Assembly (NCBI GenBank): GCA_947475295.1
Contig: CANJLF010000003.1
Coordinates: forward strand, 62,001-126,000
DNA from: Fidelibacterota bacterium
Lineage (GTDB): Bacteria; Pseudomonadota; Alphaproteobacteria; Rhodospirillales; Rhodospirillaceae
DNA: 64,000 bases
Direction: 5' to 3'
Part shown: piece after piece, positions 9,454 to 18,497 of the stretch
Layout of the letters: each line of letters opens with the position of its first letter
Numbering within the stretch: position 1 is the stretch's first letter
The notes under the pieces: generated by a model
Databases searched by the model: none
The model's input: only the letters and a program-made list of their open reading frames with translations
What the model was told of the DNA's origin: nothing
Made by a program: the position numbers and the translations under genes

Positions 9454-9473
9454 CATGCCGGAAAGCCGGCATG
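9454..9473. other. Small perfect hairpin between hflC and degP
   Basis: CATGCCGG and CCGGCATG flank a four-base loop, an 8 bp perfect stem in the 145 bp gap between hflC and degP. No T-run follows on either strand, so it is not a convincing intrinsic terminator; it might be an mRNA-stability element. Confidence 0.4.
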
Positions 9474-9548
9474 ACCGCAAGAACGCGTCTCTTATATATA
9501 CCTCATATAGATCTCGCGGTGGACTGGCATCCGCACGACTTCCCCGGC

Positions 9549-10406
9549 TTATTTGCCTTTATTGAAGTACTTAAAGAACTCGGAGTTCGGCGACAGCACC
9601 ATTGTCGTGCCTTCGCCCATCGACGCTTTGTAAGCCTCCATGGCCCGGAAGAAGCTGTAAAATTCCGCGTCCTTACCCTGCGCGGCATTGAGAATGCGCC
9701 TGCTGTCGGCCTGGCCGTTACCGAGCAGCGTCTGGGACTCTTTCTCGGCCTCGGCGATAATGATTGTCCGTTCGCGGTCGGCGTCGGCCTCGATGCGCGA
9801 CTTCTGCTCCTGACCGCGCCCACGGAAATCCGCGGCTTCGGCCATACGGTCGGAGCGCATGCGATTATAGGTGGCGGCGGTGGTGTCGGCTGTCAACTCG
9901 GTGCGCCCGATGCGGACCTCGACCACTTTGATGCCGAATTCCTCTGCGCGCCGGCTAACCGCCTGGGTGATCTCGTGCATCACCTCCTGTCGCTTGCTGC
10001 CGAGGACGTCGGCCAAATCGGTACGACCCAGGGCATCACGGACGCTGCCGTTGAGAATGTTGCCGAAACGGTCGCGGAAAGCAGTCTCGGTCAGAACTGT
10101 CTGATAGAACTTCAACGGATCGACAATCCTGTAACGCGCGAAAGAGTCGACGTTGATGCGCCGCTGGTCGACCAGCGACATGTCCTGTCCCTGCGGGTCC
10201 AGATCAAGAATGCGGGAGTCGTAGTAGTAGACGTCCTGCACGAACGGCACCTTGAAGTGCAGCCCGGGCTCGGCGATTACACTCTTGGGTTCGCCGAATT
10301 GCAGGACCAGGGCTTGCTGGGTCTGGTGCACCGTGAACAGCGAGCCGGACAAAACCAGCAAGAACGCGACCACGAACACCAGGCCGGCGATAAGACGTGG
10401 ACTCAT
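9549..10406 (-). CDS. hflC: HflC, subunit of the FtsH-regulating membrane complex
   Basis: The 285-residue SPFH/band-7 protein starts with one membrane anchor (LIAGLVFVVAFLLVLSGSLFTV) followed by the prohibitin-like domain and a charged coiled-coil region (EAEKESQTLLGNGQAD). HflC and HflK form a ring complex that encloses FtsH and modulates its proteolysis; that is family knowledge. Its start overlaps the end of hflK by four bases (ATGA), which implies translational coupling. Confidence 0.95.
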   Translation of the reverse strand: MSPRLIAGLVFVVAFLLVLSGSLFTVHQTQQALVLQFGEPKSVIAEPGLHFKVPFVQDVYYYDSRILDLDPQGQDMSLVDQRRINVDSFARYRIVDPLKFYQTVLTETAFRDRFGNILNGSVRDALGRTDLADVLGSKRQEVMHEITQAVSRRAEEFGIKVVEVRIGRTELTADTTAATYNRMRSDRMAEAADFRGRGQEQKSRIEADADRERTIIIAEAEKESQTLLGNGQADSRRILNAAQGKDAEFYSFFRAMEAYKASMGEGTTMVLSPNSEFFKYFNKGK

Positions 10407-11554
10407 TGGCCACCTCCCTGCGCGGGCGCCGGGGGAGCGGGAGCACGCCTGCCGATCTCAGGCAGCGGCAGATAGGGCACGACGCCCGAGCCCCTACCGT
10501 TTTCGTCGATGATGATTTTCTCGGATTTGCTCAACACTTCCTGCATGGTTTCGAGATACATGCGCCGGGTGGTGATGTCCTTATTGGCGACATAGGTCTG
10601 ATAGAAAGCGGTAAAGCGCGCGGCTTGACCTTCGGCTTCCTTAATCAACTTTTCCTTTTCGGCGGTGGCATTCTGCACCATGCGGGCGGCTTCACCCTTG
10701 GCGCGCGGAACGATGTCGTTGCGATAAGCCAAAGCTTCATTGCGCAGACGCTCTTCGTCCTGCTTGGCGCGCTGCACATCGTTGAAAGCGTCGATGACTT
10801 CCTTCGGCGGATCGGCTTTTTGAATGCGCAGGTCGAGGATCGTCACGCCAGCGTTATAGCCGTCCATGATGGACTGCAGCAGGTCGCGCGACTGCTGCGC
10901 GATCAGATCGCGCTGGTTGGTCATGACGGCTTGTAAGGGATTGCGTCCAACGACTTCGCGCAAAGCGCTTTCGGCTGCCGCTTTCACCGTCAGCTCGGGA
11001 TCGCGCATGTTGAACAGGAAGTTGCCAGCTTCGCGGATACGCCACTGCACGACGAACTGAATGTCGGCGATGTTCTGATCGCCGGCCAGGATATGGCTCT
11101 CTTGGGGAACTTCACGGATATTGGCGCCCGACCCACGGAACCCGACCGTGACCTGATTGGTCTGCGTCACTTTGGGGCGGATCACTTCGCCGATGGGTGT
11201 CGGAAACCAATAGTTCAAACCAGGCTGGGTGGTCTTGACGTACTTGCCGAACAGCAGTTCGACACCCTGCTCATCGGGCTGCACGCGGTAAAAGCCGCTG
11301 ACGCCCCAGAACACCAGGATCACCGCTGCCAATAGCCAAACACTGCGCAAGGACCCGAAGCCGCCCGGCATCATGCGGCGCAGGCGGTCCTGGCCACGAC
11401 GGAGCATCTCCTCAAGATCCGGCGGAGGATTGCCGCCGCCGCTCCGGTCCCGGCCGCCCCAAGGGTTATTGCCGCCGCCGCCGCTGCCCCATGGGCCGCC
11501 GCCACCGCCGCCACCGCTGCCCCAGGGGCCGCCGCCTTGTTGTTTATAAAACAA
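10403..11554 (-). CDS. hflK: HflK, subunit of the FtsH-regulating membrane complex
   Basis: The 383-residue partner of HflC has a glycine-rich N-terminus with repeated GGGPWGSGGG units (residues 8-35), a single membrane span near residues 70-86, and an SPFH domain followed by coiled coil. The long glycine tail is typical of HflK; the near-identical PWG repeats are encoded by a low-complexity run at 11450-11530. Translation appears to start at TTG (11554), with AAGGATT upstream. It overlaps hflC by four bases. The gap to the divergent mrp gene is about 250 bp and probably holds both promoters. Confidence 0.94.
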   Translation of the reverse strand: MFYKQQGGGPWGSGGGGGGGPWGSGGGGNNPWGGRDRSGGGNPPPDLEEMLRRGQDRLRRMMPGGFGSLRSVWLLAAVILVFWGVSGFYRVQPDEQGVELLFGKYVKTTQPGLNYWFPTPIGEVIRPKVTQTNQVTVGFRGSGANIREVPQESHILAGDQNIADIQFVVQWRIREAGNFLFNMRDPELTVKAAAESALREVVGRNPLQAVMTNQRDLIAQQSRDLLQSIMDGYNAGVTILDLRIQKADPPKEVIDAFNDVQRAKQDEERLRNEALAYRNDIVPRAKGEAARMVQNATAEKEKLIKEAEGQAARFTAFYQTYVANKDITTRRMYLETMQEVLSKSEKIIIDENGRGSGVVPYLPLPEIGRRAPAPPAPAQGGGQ

Positions 11555-11806
11555 TGGATTAATCCTTCGCCTGTCTTGGCAATGGCACCAACCGGGACCC
11601 GGACCCCGGTTTGTTAAAATTGGGTCTATTTGGATTGCCTAATTTGGTTATAGGACAACCGCGCCCGTGTCGCAATGTAGCCTCGAAAGCCCTTTGCCTG
11701 CTCCCCGAACGGCTGAACGCAGGGTAGCCGCTCACACCCCCTATGTCGGTGCGCGCATGGTATTTTCAAGTGACGACAGCGCTCTATGCGAAAAGGAAGG
11801 CCGTCA

Positions 11807-12916
11807 ATGGCCAATGTAACAGAAGAGCAGGTCGCAGCGGCGCTGAAGGCTGTGGACTCGGGGACTGGTGGCCTGGACATCGTTGCCCGCGGCTGGGTGA
11901 AAGATATCCTGATCAAAGGCGGGCCCCAGGGCAATCATGTCACCTTCACCCTGGAAGTTCCGGCGAAGCTGGGGCCCAAACTTGAACCCGTGCGCGCGGC
12001 GGCCGAGAAAACCGTCCATGCCCTGCCCGGCGTGCTGTCGGTCACGGCCGTGCTGACGGCCGAAGCCGAAAAGGAAAAGCCGGCCCCAAAAGGCGGGCGC
12101 GAGCGCATCGAACTTCCGGGTGTGCGCTACATCGTCGCTGTCGCCTCGGGCAAAGGCGGCGTCGGCAAGTCGACCACCGCCGCTAACCTCGCCGTCGCCT
12201 TCGCGCGGCAAGGCCGCAAAGTCGCGATGTTCGACGCCGACATCTTTGGACCATCGATGCCGCGCATGCTGGGTCTCGCCGGCAGGAAACCCGGTTCCGA
12301 CGGCAAGAGAGTTTTCCCGCTGGAAAATCACGGCGTCAAAGTCATGTCGATCGGCTTCATGATCGCCGAGGACAATCCGATTGTCTGGCGCGGTCCCATG
12401 GTGATGGGCGCGTTGGAGCAGATGCTGCGCGACGTCGAATGGGGCGAGCTCGATATCATGGTGGTGGACATGCCGCCCGGCACCGGCGATACGCAGTTGA
12501 CCATGTCGCAGCGTGTGCCGCTGGCGGGCGCCGTGATCGTCTCCACGCCGCAGGACATTGCGCTCTTGGATGCGCGCAAGGGACTCAACATGTTCCGCAA
12601 AGTCGAAGTGCCAATTCTCGGCATCATAGAAAACATGAGTTATTACATCTGCCCGAAGTGCGGCAATCGCGACGACATCTTCGATCACGGCGGCGCGCAT
12701 CGCACCGCGGATGAACTGGACGCGGAATTTCTAGGTGAGGTGCCTCTCGATCTGAAAATTCGCGTTACGTCTGATTCGGGCACTCCGATCGTCGCGGCGG
12801 AGCCCGATGGCCCTCACGCACGCGCATACATGACCATCGCGCAGCGTATTTGGGACAGACTCAACGCTGGGCAGAAAAAAGCGCCGACAATTTCCATGGG
12901 CGCGGCGAAAAAATGA
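11807..12916 (+). CDS. mrp: Mrp/ApbC-type Fe-S cluster carrier ATPase
   Basis: The 369-residue product has an N-terminal DUF59/MIP18-like domain (residues 1-85) and a P-loop ATPase domain with the deviant Walker motif GKGGVGKST at residues 115-123. A CPKC motif near residue 283 would bind the bridging Fe-S cluster at the dimer interface. The family loads Fe-S clusters onto target proteins. The start is the ATG at 11807, with AAGGAAGG seven bases upstream; a longer frame from 11786 lacks such a site. It lies between hflK and folA, two genes that are usually neighbours in the same operon region. Confidence 0.94.
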   Translation: MANVTEEQVAAALKAVDSGTGGLDIVARGWVKDILIKGGPQGNHVTFTLEVPAKLGPKLEPVRAAAEKTVHALPGVLSVTAVLTAEAEKEKPAPKGGRERIELPGVRYIVAVASGKGGVGKSTTAANLAVAFARQGRKVAMFDADIFGPSMPRMLGLAGRKPGSDGKRVFPLENHGVKVMSIGFMIAEDNPIVWRGPMVMGALEQMLRDVEWGELDIMVVDMPPGTGDTQLTMSQRVPLAGAVIVSTPQDIALLDARKGLNMFRKVEVPILGIIENMSYYICPKCGNRDDIFDHGGAHRTADELDAEFLGEVPLDLKIRVTSDSGTPIVAAEPDGPHARAYMTIAQRIWDRLNAGQKKAPTISMGAAKK

Positions 12917-12994
12917 AGAGAGTTCTTACAAACCTGTTATTTCGCCGAAAGCGAGGGAACGTTTTCCGATAACTCTGTAGCGCTTCGCGCAATC

Positions 12995-13030
12995 GCGTAT
13001 AGTGATGGCGGGAAGGATTTGCTAACGGAG
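12995..13030 (+). repeat. Upstream repeat, copy 1 (before protease 1)
   Basis: This 36-base segment ending in CGGAG matches 15230-15265 at about 30 of 36 positions. Both copies end at the ribosome-binding region of a paralogous protease gene, so the duplication included the 5' control region. Confidence 0.7.
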
Positions 13031-13041
13031 TGCTGGGGGCT

Positions 13042-15117
13042 ATGATTCCTTTCCTGTTGGGGGCGCGATACCTATTCGCACGCCCGCGCCGCGTGCAGGC
13101 TGCGCTTACTGTTGCCGCCTTACTATTCATTTCTCCGAACGCTTTCGCACAAAGCACGGACAGAACGGGGCGCCGTTTGCCCGAGCTGTCGTCATACGCA
13201 TGCGAAAAACTTTCGCCCGCGAATACGGCCAGCACGCGCCACATTGGCCAAGTCATCAAAGGCCGCTACACCGAATGGTACGAGAGCTACGTTCTCAGCA
13301 ACACCGAGCAGCGGCTCGCGTGCATCAGCATCATAAAGCCGAGATCGCAGCAACTCCGCGCCGAAGAGGTCAAAACATTCCTGACTGATTCCTTTGCCGT
13401 CGGCACACTCACGACGGCCGGCGACCGCACGGCTCTCGCCGCGGCCGAGCCTGAAGCTGTCACGCCGGAGAATATTCAGGTGGAACCGCTGAAGGGCGTG
13501 CGCGAGTCCGCCCTGTCGAGCGATACAGCCGCAAAAAAATTGAACGACGCCGATCAGCCGCCATTGCCGGCTTCCAAGATATTCGGCCTCGATGCGCCCG
13601 CGCCGTCTCAGGACAGCGGCGACCGGCGAGCCGCGCCGGCGGCGTCTTATGCGGCGCCCGCCACCGCCGGGATCGATGATCGCGTCGCGGTCACCTCCAC
13701 ACAGGCCTATCCGTGGAATACGGTGGCCTATCTCACCTCGACCTATCCGAACGGCGGCAACTTCCGCTGCAGCGCTACGCTGGTCAGCCCCTACGTTGTC
13801 CTGACGGCGGGCCATTGCGTTCATAATGCAACGCGCGGCGGCTATATCGCCTCGGGCCGCGTTTACCCCGGCCAAAGACAGAACAACTTGGGGGACGGAA
13901 CCGCGATCCGCCCCTTCCCGTCTAAGGCCGACATCGTATCGGTGCAGACCTCGGCGCAATGGACGCAAATGTCCGGTAGTGAATCCTATCCGGTCACGGA
14001 CTACCGATACGACTACGGCGCCGTCATGTTCAACACGCCGTTCACCCACACCAGCACGTTCATGCCGGTGCTTTACAGCAACACCGCACAGACGATCACC
14101 AACGCGGGCTACCCAGCGATCGTGCAGAACACTTCTGCCTACGGGCTCTATACCGGCAACGGTTCGGAAACCTCCAAGTCCGGGAACTATCGTTCGTCGC
14201 ACGTGCGCGAGTTCGCGGTCGATGCCTCCGGCGGCAATTCCGGCGGGCCTTTCATCTATGTCGATCCCGCGACCGGCCAGAATTACCTGGTCGGCTCTCT
14301 GTCCTACGGCGACGAACTCAACGACCGGTCTGGCGGTCCCTGGTACGATTCCTGGAACCAGTCGCTCATCAGCAGCTGGGTGAGCTGGACTCCCGGCAAG
14401 GAAATCATCGCCTCGTCCACGGCCGGCCTGCGCGTGGCGAGCGTTTTCGGATCGGCGCAGCCGGAGATGATGTCGTACTTGCGTTTCTACAACAACGGCT
14501 CAGCCGCCGGCACGGTCGACGTCACGCTGTCCGACTATGCGACCGGCTCGCCCTTGGCGACATGGCGCAGCCCCGCGCTTCCGGGACACAGCTCGCGCCA
14601 GTTCTCGATCGCCGAGCTTGAAAACAACGCAACGACGATCTTCAACAAGCCGATGGTTTACTCATTATCGGTGCGCCCGACCTTTGCCGGAAGTATGCAA
14701 AACATCCTGTGGCGCAAAACCGACGCGACCGTCACCAACTTGAGCACATGCGACGCCCGCGACCCTGACCCCATGACGCTGATCAATGTGCATTCGTCTC
14801 TTCTGGATAACGGCTATCCGTCGGCCGTGATCATATACAATACGGCGACGAGCAACGTCAGTCCCACCTTCGGCATATATAGTGCGCAGACGGGGCAACG
14901 CCTCGGGACCTATGTCCCGGGCGTGCTCGCGGCTAACTCGCAAACCGTCGTCGTGATGAGCACACTGGAGGCAGCTGCCGGGGTTTCGGCTAGCGGCACC
15001 TTTCACTACAACATCAAGGCCGATGTCGCCTTCCAGGGCTTCCTTCAGCATCTCCTGAACAACCAGGCCGCTCATTTGGTCGCGGACATGACGGCAACGT
15101 GCTCCATGGCCCCCTAA
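13042..15117 (+). CDS. Secreted trypsin-like serine protease, paralogue 1
   Basis: This 691-residue protein has a signal peptide (hydrophobic run AALTVAALLFISPNAFA), an N-terminal region of about 210 residues with a Pro/Ala-rich linker, a trypsin-like domain, and a C-terminal beta-rich region. The catalytic triad reads as His258 (TAGHCVHN), Asp324 (YRYDYGAVMF) and Ser400 (GGNSGGPF), all intact. The fold resembles V8/glutamyl-endopeptidase-like proteases, but the specificity cannot be read. The C-terminal part holds two related repeats, one beginning YLRFYNNGSAAGTVDVTL and a second near VIIYNTATSNVSPTFGIY. I use the ATG at 13042, which has GGGGG just upstream; a GTG at 13030 is in frame. A paralogue lies 161 bp downstream. 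Confidence 0.83.
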   Translation: MIPFLLGARYLFARPRRVQAALTVAALLFISPNAFAQSTDRTGRRLPELSSYACEKLSPANTASTRHIGQVIKGRYTEWYESYVLSNTEQRLACISIIKPRSQQLRAEEVKTFLTDSFAVGTLTTAGDRTALAAAEPEAVTPENIQVEPLKGVRESALSSDTAAKKLNDADQPPLPASKIFGLDAPAPSQDSGDRRAAPAASYAAPATAGIDDRVAVTSTQAYPWNTVAYLTSTYPNGGNFRCSATLVSPYVVLTAGHCVHNATRGGYIASGRVYPGQRQNNLGDGTAIRPFPSKADIVSVQTSAQWTQMSGSESYPVTDYRYDYGAVMFNTPFTHTSTFMPVLYSNTAQTITNAGYPAIVQNTSAYGLYTGNGSETSKSGNYRSSHVREFAVDASGGNSGGPFIYVDPATGQNYLVGSLSYGDELNDRSGGPWYDSWNQSLISSWVSWTPGKEIIASSTAGLRVASVFGSAQPEMMSYLRFYNNGSAAGTVDVTLSDYATGSPLATWRSPALPGHSSRQFSIAELENNATTIFNKPMVYSLSVRPTFAGSMQNILWRKTDATVTNLSTCDARDPDPMTLINVHSSLLDNGYPSAVIIYNTATSNVSPTFGIYSAQTGQRLGTYVPGVLAANSQTVVVMSTLEAAAGVSASGTFHYNIKADVAFQGFLQHLLNNQAAHLVADMTATCSMAP

Positions 15118-15229
15118 TTCGGCAAGCACGCGGACGCAGCCTGCGAAAAACCCTACATTCTCCGTGGACTCGCCACATCCATGACGCCTAAATGGCTTGC
15201 AGCGCGATATCGCCACAGCTTGCAAAATG

Positions 15230-15265
15230 GCGTATGGTGATTACGGGTAGGATTTGCTGACGGAG
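15230..15265 (+). repeat. Upstream repeat, copy 2 (before protease 2)
   Basis: This segment is the second copy of the element at 12995-13030. It shares GGATTTGCT-ACGGAG at its 3' end and GCGTAT-GTGAT at its 5' end. Confidence 0.7.
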
Positions 15266-15278
15266 AATGCGGAACGCC

Positions 15279-17363
15279 ATGAATCCATGCCTTTCGCGCG
15301 CGGCCGCGACATTTTTTCTCGTCTCAGCCGTATGCGGTTCATTCGGCGCCGCCGCACAAAGCACGCCCGCGCCGCATCTTCCCGACCTGTCGCTTTATGA
15401 CTGCGCCAGTGTGTCTGCCGGCACGGCTGCCTCCACACGCCATATCGGGCAAGTGATCAAGGGCCGCTACAGCGAATGGAATGAATTCTACGTTCTTTCG
15501 AACGGAGAACCGCGGCTCGCCTGCGTCGGGCTCATGCGGCCCTCGCCAAAGCAACTGAACCGCACCGAAGCTGCGGCCTTCCTGACGGATGCCTTTGCCG
15601 TCGGCGCGTCCTCCACATTGAACCGCGCGCAGGCCGCACCCGAAGCCGCCGTACCCGCGGACCCTGAGCCGCAGAACGTGCAGCCCGAACCGCTCAAGCG
15701 CCTGCGCAAGCCGCCCGTGTCCGGTGACGGATCAACCGGCGCCGAAAAGAAATCCGGCACACCCGATCCGTCATCTGATCAACCGCCCGTGCCCGCCACG
15801 AAGGACTTCGGCACCGAAGGCGCCGTTGTCGCGCCGTCTAAAGAACGGGCCACGGGGCTTGCGGTCCAGCCCGCCATCGCGCCCGCATCAAAATATGAAA
15901 TGCCGGCGACGGTCGGCGTCGAGGACCGCGAGCAAATTCCCAATGCGCAGACCTATCCGTGGAACACGATGGCTTATCTCGAGGTGACCTACCCCGCAGG
16001 CAACACGTTTCGCTGCAGCGCCACGCTGGTAAGCCCCTATGTCGTTCTGACCGCCGGCCATTGCGTGCACAACAAGACGCGCGGCGGCTACATCACCTCG
16101 GCGCGGGTTTATCCCGGCCAGAACCAAACGAGTGACGGCGTCCGCATACGCCCCTACGGCGTTAAGTCCGACCTTCAGCAGGCTCAAACCACCCAGGAAT
16201 GGACACAAATTTCCGGCGAAGACTCTTATTTGGTCGCGCAGTACCGCTATGACCTGGCGGCTATCGAGTTCAAGACGCCTTTCACGCACACCAGCACTTT
16301 CATGCCGGTGATATACAGCAGCACCGGCTCACCGATTACCAATGCCGGTTACCCGGCGGAAGTCGCGGGCCATGACCCCTCGTACGGCCTCTGGGCTGAT
16401 ACCGGCGGCGAAACCAGCGATTCATTTTCCAGTCTGCGGTTTTCTCATGTACGCGAATTCGCGGTCGACGCATCCGCCGGCGATTCCGGCTCCGCCTTTC
16501 TGTACGCCGATCCCGCCACCGGCCAGCGATACCTCGTCGGTTCGCTGTCCTACGGTGAGGACCTGGACGATGAGACCGGGGGCCCTTGGTATGATTCCTG
16601 GAACCAGGCGCTCATTAGCGGATGGGTGAGCTGGACGCCTTCCGTAGCAGCGGCCGGTTCGGTCAGCGGTTTACGAGTCGCCAGCATCTTCGGCTCGACT
16701 CAAGCCAACCTAGTGTCGTACTTGCGCTTCTACAATGCCGGCAATAATACCGGCACCGTCGACGTCACGCTGGCCGACTACACTACGGGTAATGCGCTCG
16801 CCACCTGGACAAGCCCCAGCCTGCCCGGCCACAGCTCAAAACAATTTTCGATTGCCGAGGTCGAAAACAACGCCAACACAACCTTTAACAAGTCGCTGGT
16901 CTACTCCATATCGGTACGCCCGACCTTCAGCGGCTCTTTTCAGAACATTCTTTGGCGCAAGGTGGATGCCACGATCACCAACTTAAGCACATGCGACGTT
17001 CCGGCGACCGACCAGACTGCGCTGATGAATGTGCATACGTCGCTGCTGGCGGGCTACCCGTCGGTCGTCGTCATTCATAATACCAGTACAAATAGCGTCT
17101 CGCTGACATTGGGGATCTATCACCAGCAGACCGGTCAGCGTCTCGGCACTTACCCAACCGGACAGATCCCCGCCAACGGACAGCAGCTTCTGACGATTCA
17201 GACGATTGAGGCCGGCGCCGGCATCACACCGGCGGCCAGCGGCGCCTATCACTATAACATCAAGTCGGACACTGCCTTCACAGGCTATCTTCAGCATCTT
17301 TTGAATAATCAGGCCGCCGGCATGACGACCGATATGACCGAAGCCTGCGCGATGTCGCCGTAG
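15279..17363 (+). CDS. Secreted trypsin-like serine protease, paralogue 2
   Basis: This 694-residue protein is collinear with the preceding gene over its whole length. The leader (MNPCLSRAAATFFLVSAVCG) is followed by the shared N-terminal motif AASTRHIGQVIKGRYSEW. The triad is His261 (TAGHCVHN), Asp325 (YRYDLAAIEF) and Ser403 (AGDSGSAF). The residues after the nucleophile differ from paralogue 1 (GDSGSA against GNSGGP), which may change the substrate. The Pro-rich linker has diverged and is longer, while the protease core and C-terminal repeats are well kept. The start at 15279 matches the spacing used in paralogue 1; the ATG at 15267 sits one base after CGGAG, too close. It ends nine bases from the convergent folA. 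Confidence 0.83.
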   Translation: MNPCLSRAAATFFLVSAVCGSFGAAAQSTPAPHLPDLSLYDCASVSAGTAASTRHIGQVIKGRYSEWNEFYVLSNGEPRLACVGLMRPSPKQLNRTEAAAFLTDAFAVGASSTLNRAQAAPEAAVPADPEPQNVQPEPLKRLRKPPVSGDGSTGAEKKSGTPDPSSDQPPVPATKDFGTEGAVVAPSKERATGLAVQPAIAPASKYEMPATVGVEDREQIPNAQTYPWNTMAYLEVTYPAGNTFRCSATLVSPYVVLTAGHCVHNKTRGGYITSARVYPGQNQTSDGVRIRPYGVKSDLQQAQTTQEWTQISGEDSYLVAQYRYDLAAIEFKTPFTHTSTFMPVIYSSTGSPITNAGYPAEVAGHDPSYGLWADTGGETSDSFSSLRFSHVREFAVDASAGDSGSAFLYADPATGQRYLVGSLSYGEDLDDETGGPWYDSWNQALISGWVSWTPSVAAAGSVSGLRVASIFGSTQANLVSYLRFYNAGNNTGTVDVTLADYTTGNALATWTSPSLPGHSSKQFSIAEVENNANTTFNKSLVYSISVRPTFSGSFQNILWRKVDATITNLSTCDVPATDQTALMNVHTSLLAGYPSVVVIHNTSTNSVSLTLGIYHQQTGQRLGTYPTGQIPANGQQLLTIQTIEAGAGITPAASGAYHYNIKSDTAFTGYLQHLLNNQAAGMTTDMTEACAMSP

Positions 17364-17372
17364 TCGGCTTCC

Positions 17373-17909
17373 TTAGGCGACTCGGTCCAGAACCACGAAG
17401 CTGAAAGCCGGGCCGCCGGGAGCCTCCGGTTCATGGCGTTCGCGCGAAACCTCCCGCCATCCGGCGGCCAGATCGAGGTCCAGGAGTGTATCGCCCGTGA
17501 AGGGTTCGTGAATCTCGGTCATATAAATACGGTCGGCGCGGCCAAGGGTTTGGCGATAAATGTCCGCGCCGCCGATGACCATGACCTCATCGGCCCCTGT
17601 CCGGTGGGCATCCTCATAGGCCAAAGCAAAAGCCGTAGCCAAATCCTGGGCGACCGCGACGCCCTCGGCGCTCCAGCTTTGATCGCGTGTAACAACAATA
17701 TTCGTGCGGCGCGGAAGGGGCTTCCCGATCGATTCGAAAGTTTTGCGGCCCATGATCACGGGCTTTCCCACGGTCACGCGCTTGAAAAACTTAAGGTCGG
17801 CGGGGATATGCCACGGCAATTTGCCGTCCTTGCCGATCACCCCGTTGTCGGCCCGGGCGACCACCAAGGCCACACGGATCGGCGGGCGCGGGGCATTTTC
17901 TGACGCCAT
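17373..17909 (-). CDS. folA: Dihydrofolate reductase
   Basis: The 178-residue enzyme reduces dihydrofolate to tetrahydrofolate with NADPH. Its N-terminal core reads VALVVARADNGVIGKDGKLPWHIPADLKFF, with the conserved Trp and substrate-binding Asp of the LPWHIPADLK segment, and then VIMGRKTFESIGKPLP. The open frame runs to 17999, but the extra 30 residues lack family similarity, so the ATG at 17909 is preferred. It follows thyA on the same strand, separated by a small gene on the other strand. ThyA makes dihydrofolate and FolA recycles it, so the two act in one cycle. Confidence 0.93.
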   Translation of the reverse strand: MASENAPRPPIRVALVVARADNGVIGKDGKLPWHIPADLKFFKRVTVGKPVIMGRKTFESIGKPLPRRTNIVVTRDQSWSAEGVAVAQDLATAFALAYEDAHRTGADEVMVIGGADIYRQTLGRADRIYMTEIHEPFTGDTLLDLDLAAGWREVSRERHEPEAPGGPAFSFVVLDRVA

Positions 17910-18112
17910 AAGGACTATTTCCGTACCATCGGACCGCCGCAAACTCATCGCGGAAAAACCATATTCCCGGGCTATATCAATAAGAAGGGAATTAGACATC
18001 CCCGAAAAGTGCGTGTTAGACTTAGCTCATTGCTGGCCCATTGAGGAGTCAGCGCTCGGGATATAACCCCCCGGGTAACAGTTTCAGACCAGGTTCGCAG
18101 GGAGGAACATCC

Positions 18113-18400
18113 ATGAACCGTACGACCAAGATTTTCGGCGCTGCTGTGGCTTTGACGATGATGGGAACGGGCGGCGCTTGGGCGGCCGACTGCGGCACCA
18201 GACCCCCGGTTCCCGCCCTCGCCGGCACCGACGGCTCCAAGCTGACCGGCAAAGAGATGGAAAAGCTGGCGACCGACTTTGACGAGTTTCAAACCAAATT
18301 CGTCACCTTCAGCGATTGCATCAACAAGGAATTCAACGAATCCACGGCGGCCTTCAAAACGGTTATGACCGCCTACCAGGACAAGAATAAGAAGAAGTAA
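18113..18400 (+). CDS. Small secreted protein of unknown function
   Basis: This 95-residue protein has a clear signal peptide (MNRTTKIFGAAVALTMMGTG, cleaved near AWA-ADCG) and a mature part of about 70 residues. Two cysteines, in ADCGT and SDCINKEF, could form a disulphide. The rest is mostly charged and probably helical, ending in a run of lysines. I do not recognise a family. A strong ribosome-binding site (GGGAGGA) precedes the ATG, and a textbook terminator follows within 35 bases, so the gene looks expressed on its own. It stands between folA and thyA but on the opposite strand. A frame extension to 18041 would lack a leader. Confidence 0.7.
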   Translation: MNRTTKIFGAAVALTMMGTGGAWAADCGTRPPVPALAGTDGSKLTGKEMEKLATDFDEFQTKFVTFSDCINKEFNESTAAFKTVMTAYQDKNKKK

Positions 18401-18435
18401 GGACGTCTTCTCCAAAGACTTCTTCTTTAAAGATT

Positions 18436-18478
18436 GGCGCCGTTCGCAGGATTAGCGAACGGCGCCTTTTCTTTTTTT
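18436..18478 (+). terminator. Strong intrinsic terminator
   Basis: A perfect 12 bp stem (GGCGCCGTTCGC with GCGAACGGCGCC) and 7-base loop is followed by TTTTCTTTTTTT. It lies 35 bases after the small secreted gene and would end its transcript. A short A-tract (TTTAAAGATT read in reverse) on the other side gives only weak bidirectional potential toward thyA. Confidence 0.92.
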
Positions 18479-18497
18479 GGCTCTATGATCTTGAGGC

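Noticed and set aside
9454-9473. Hairpin between hflC and degP as a transcription terminator
   Set aside because: The stem is only 8 bp and no T-run follows on either strand.
12995-17363. Protease pair as a genomic island or pseudogene
   Set aside because: Both frames are complete with intact triads, and composition is close to that of the neighbours; nothing like flanking repeats or integration genes was seen.
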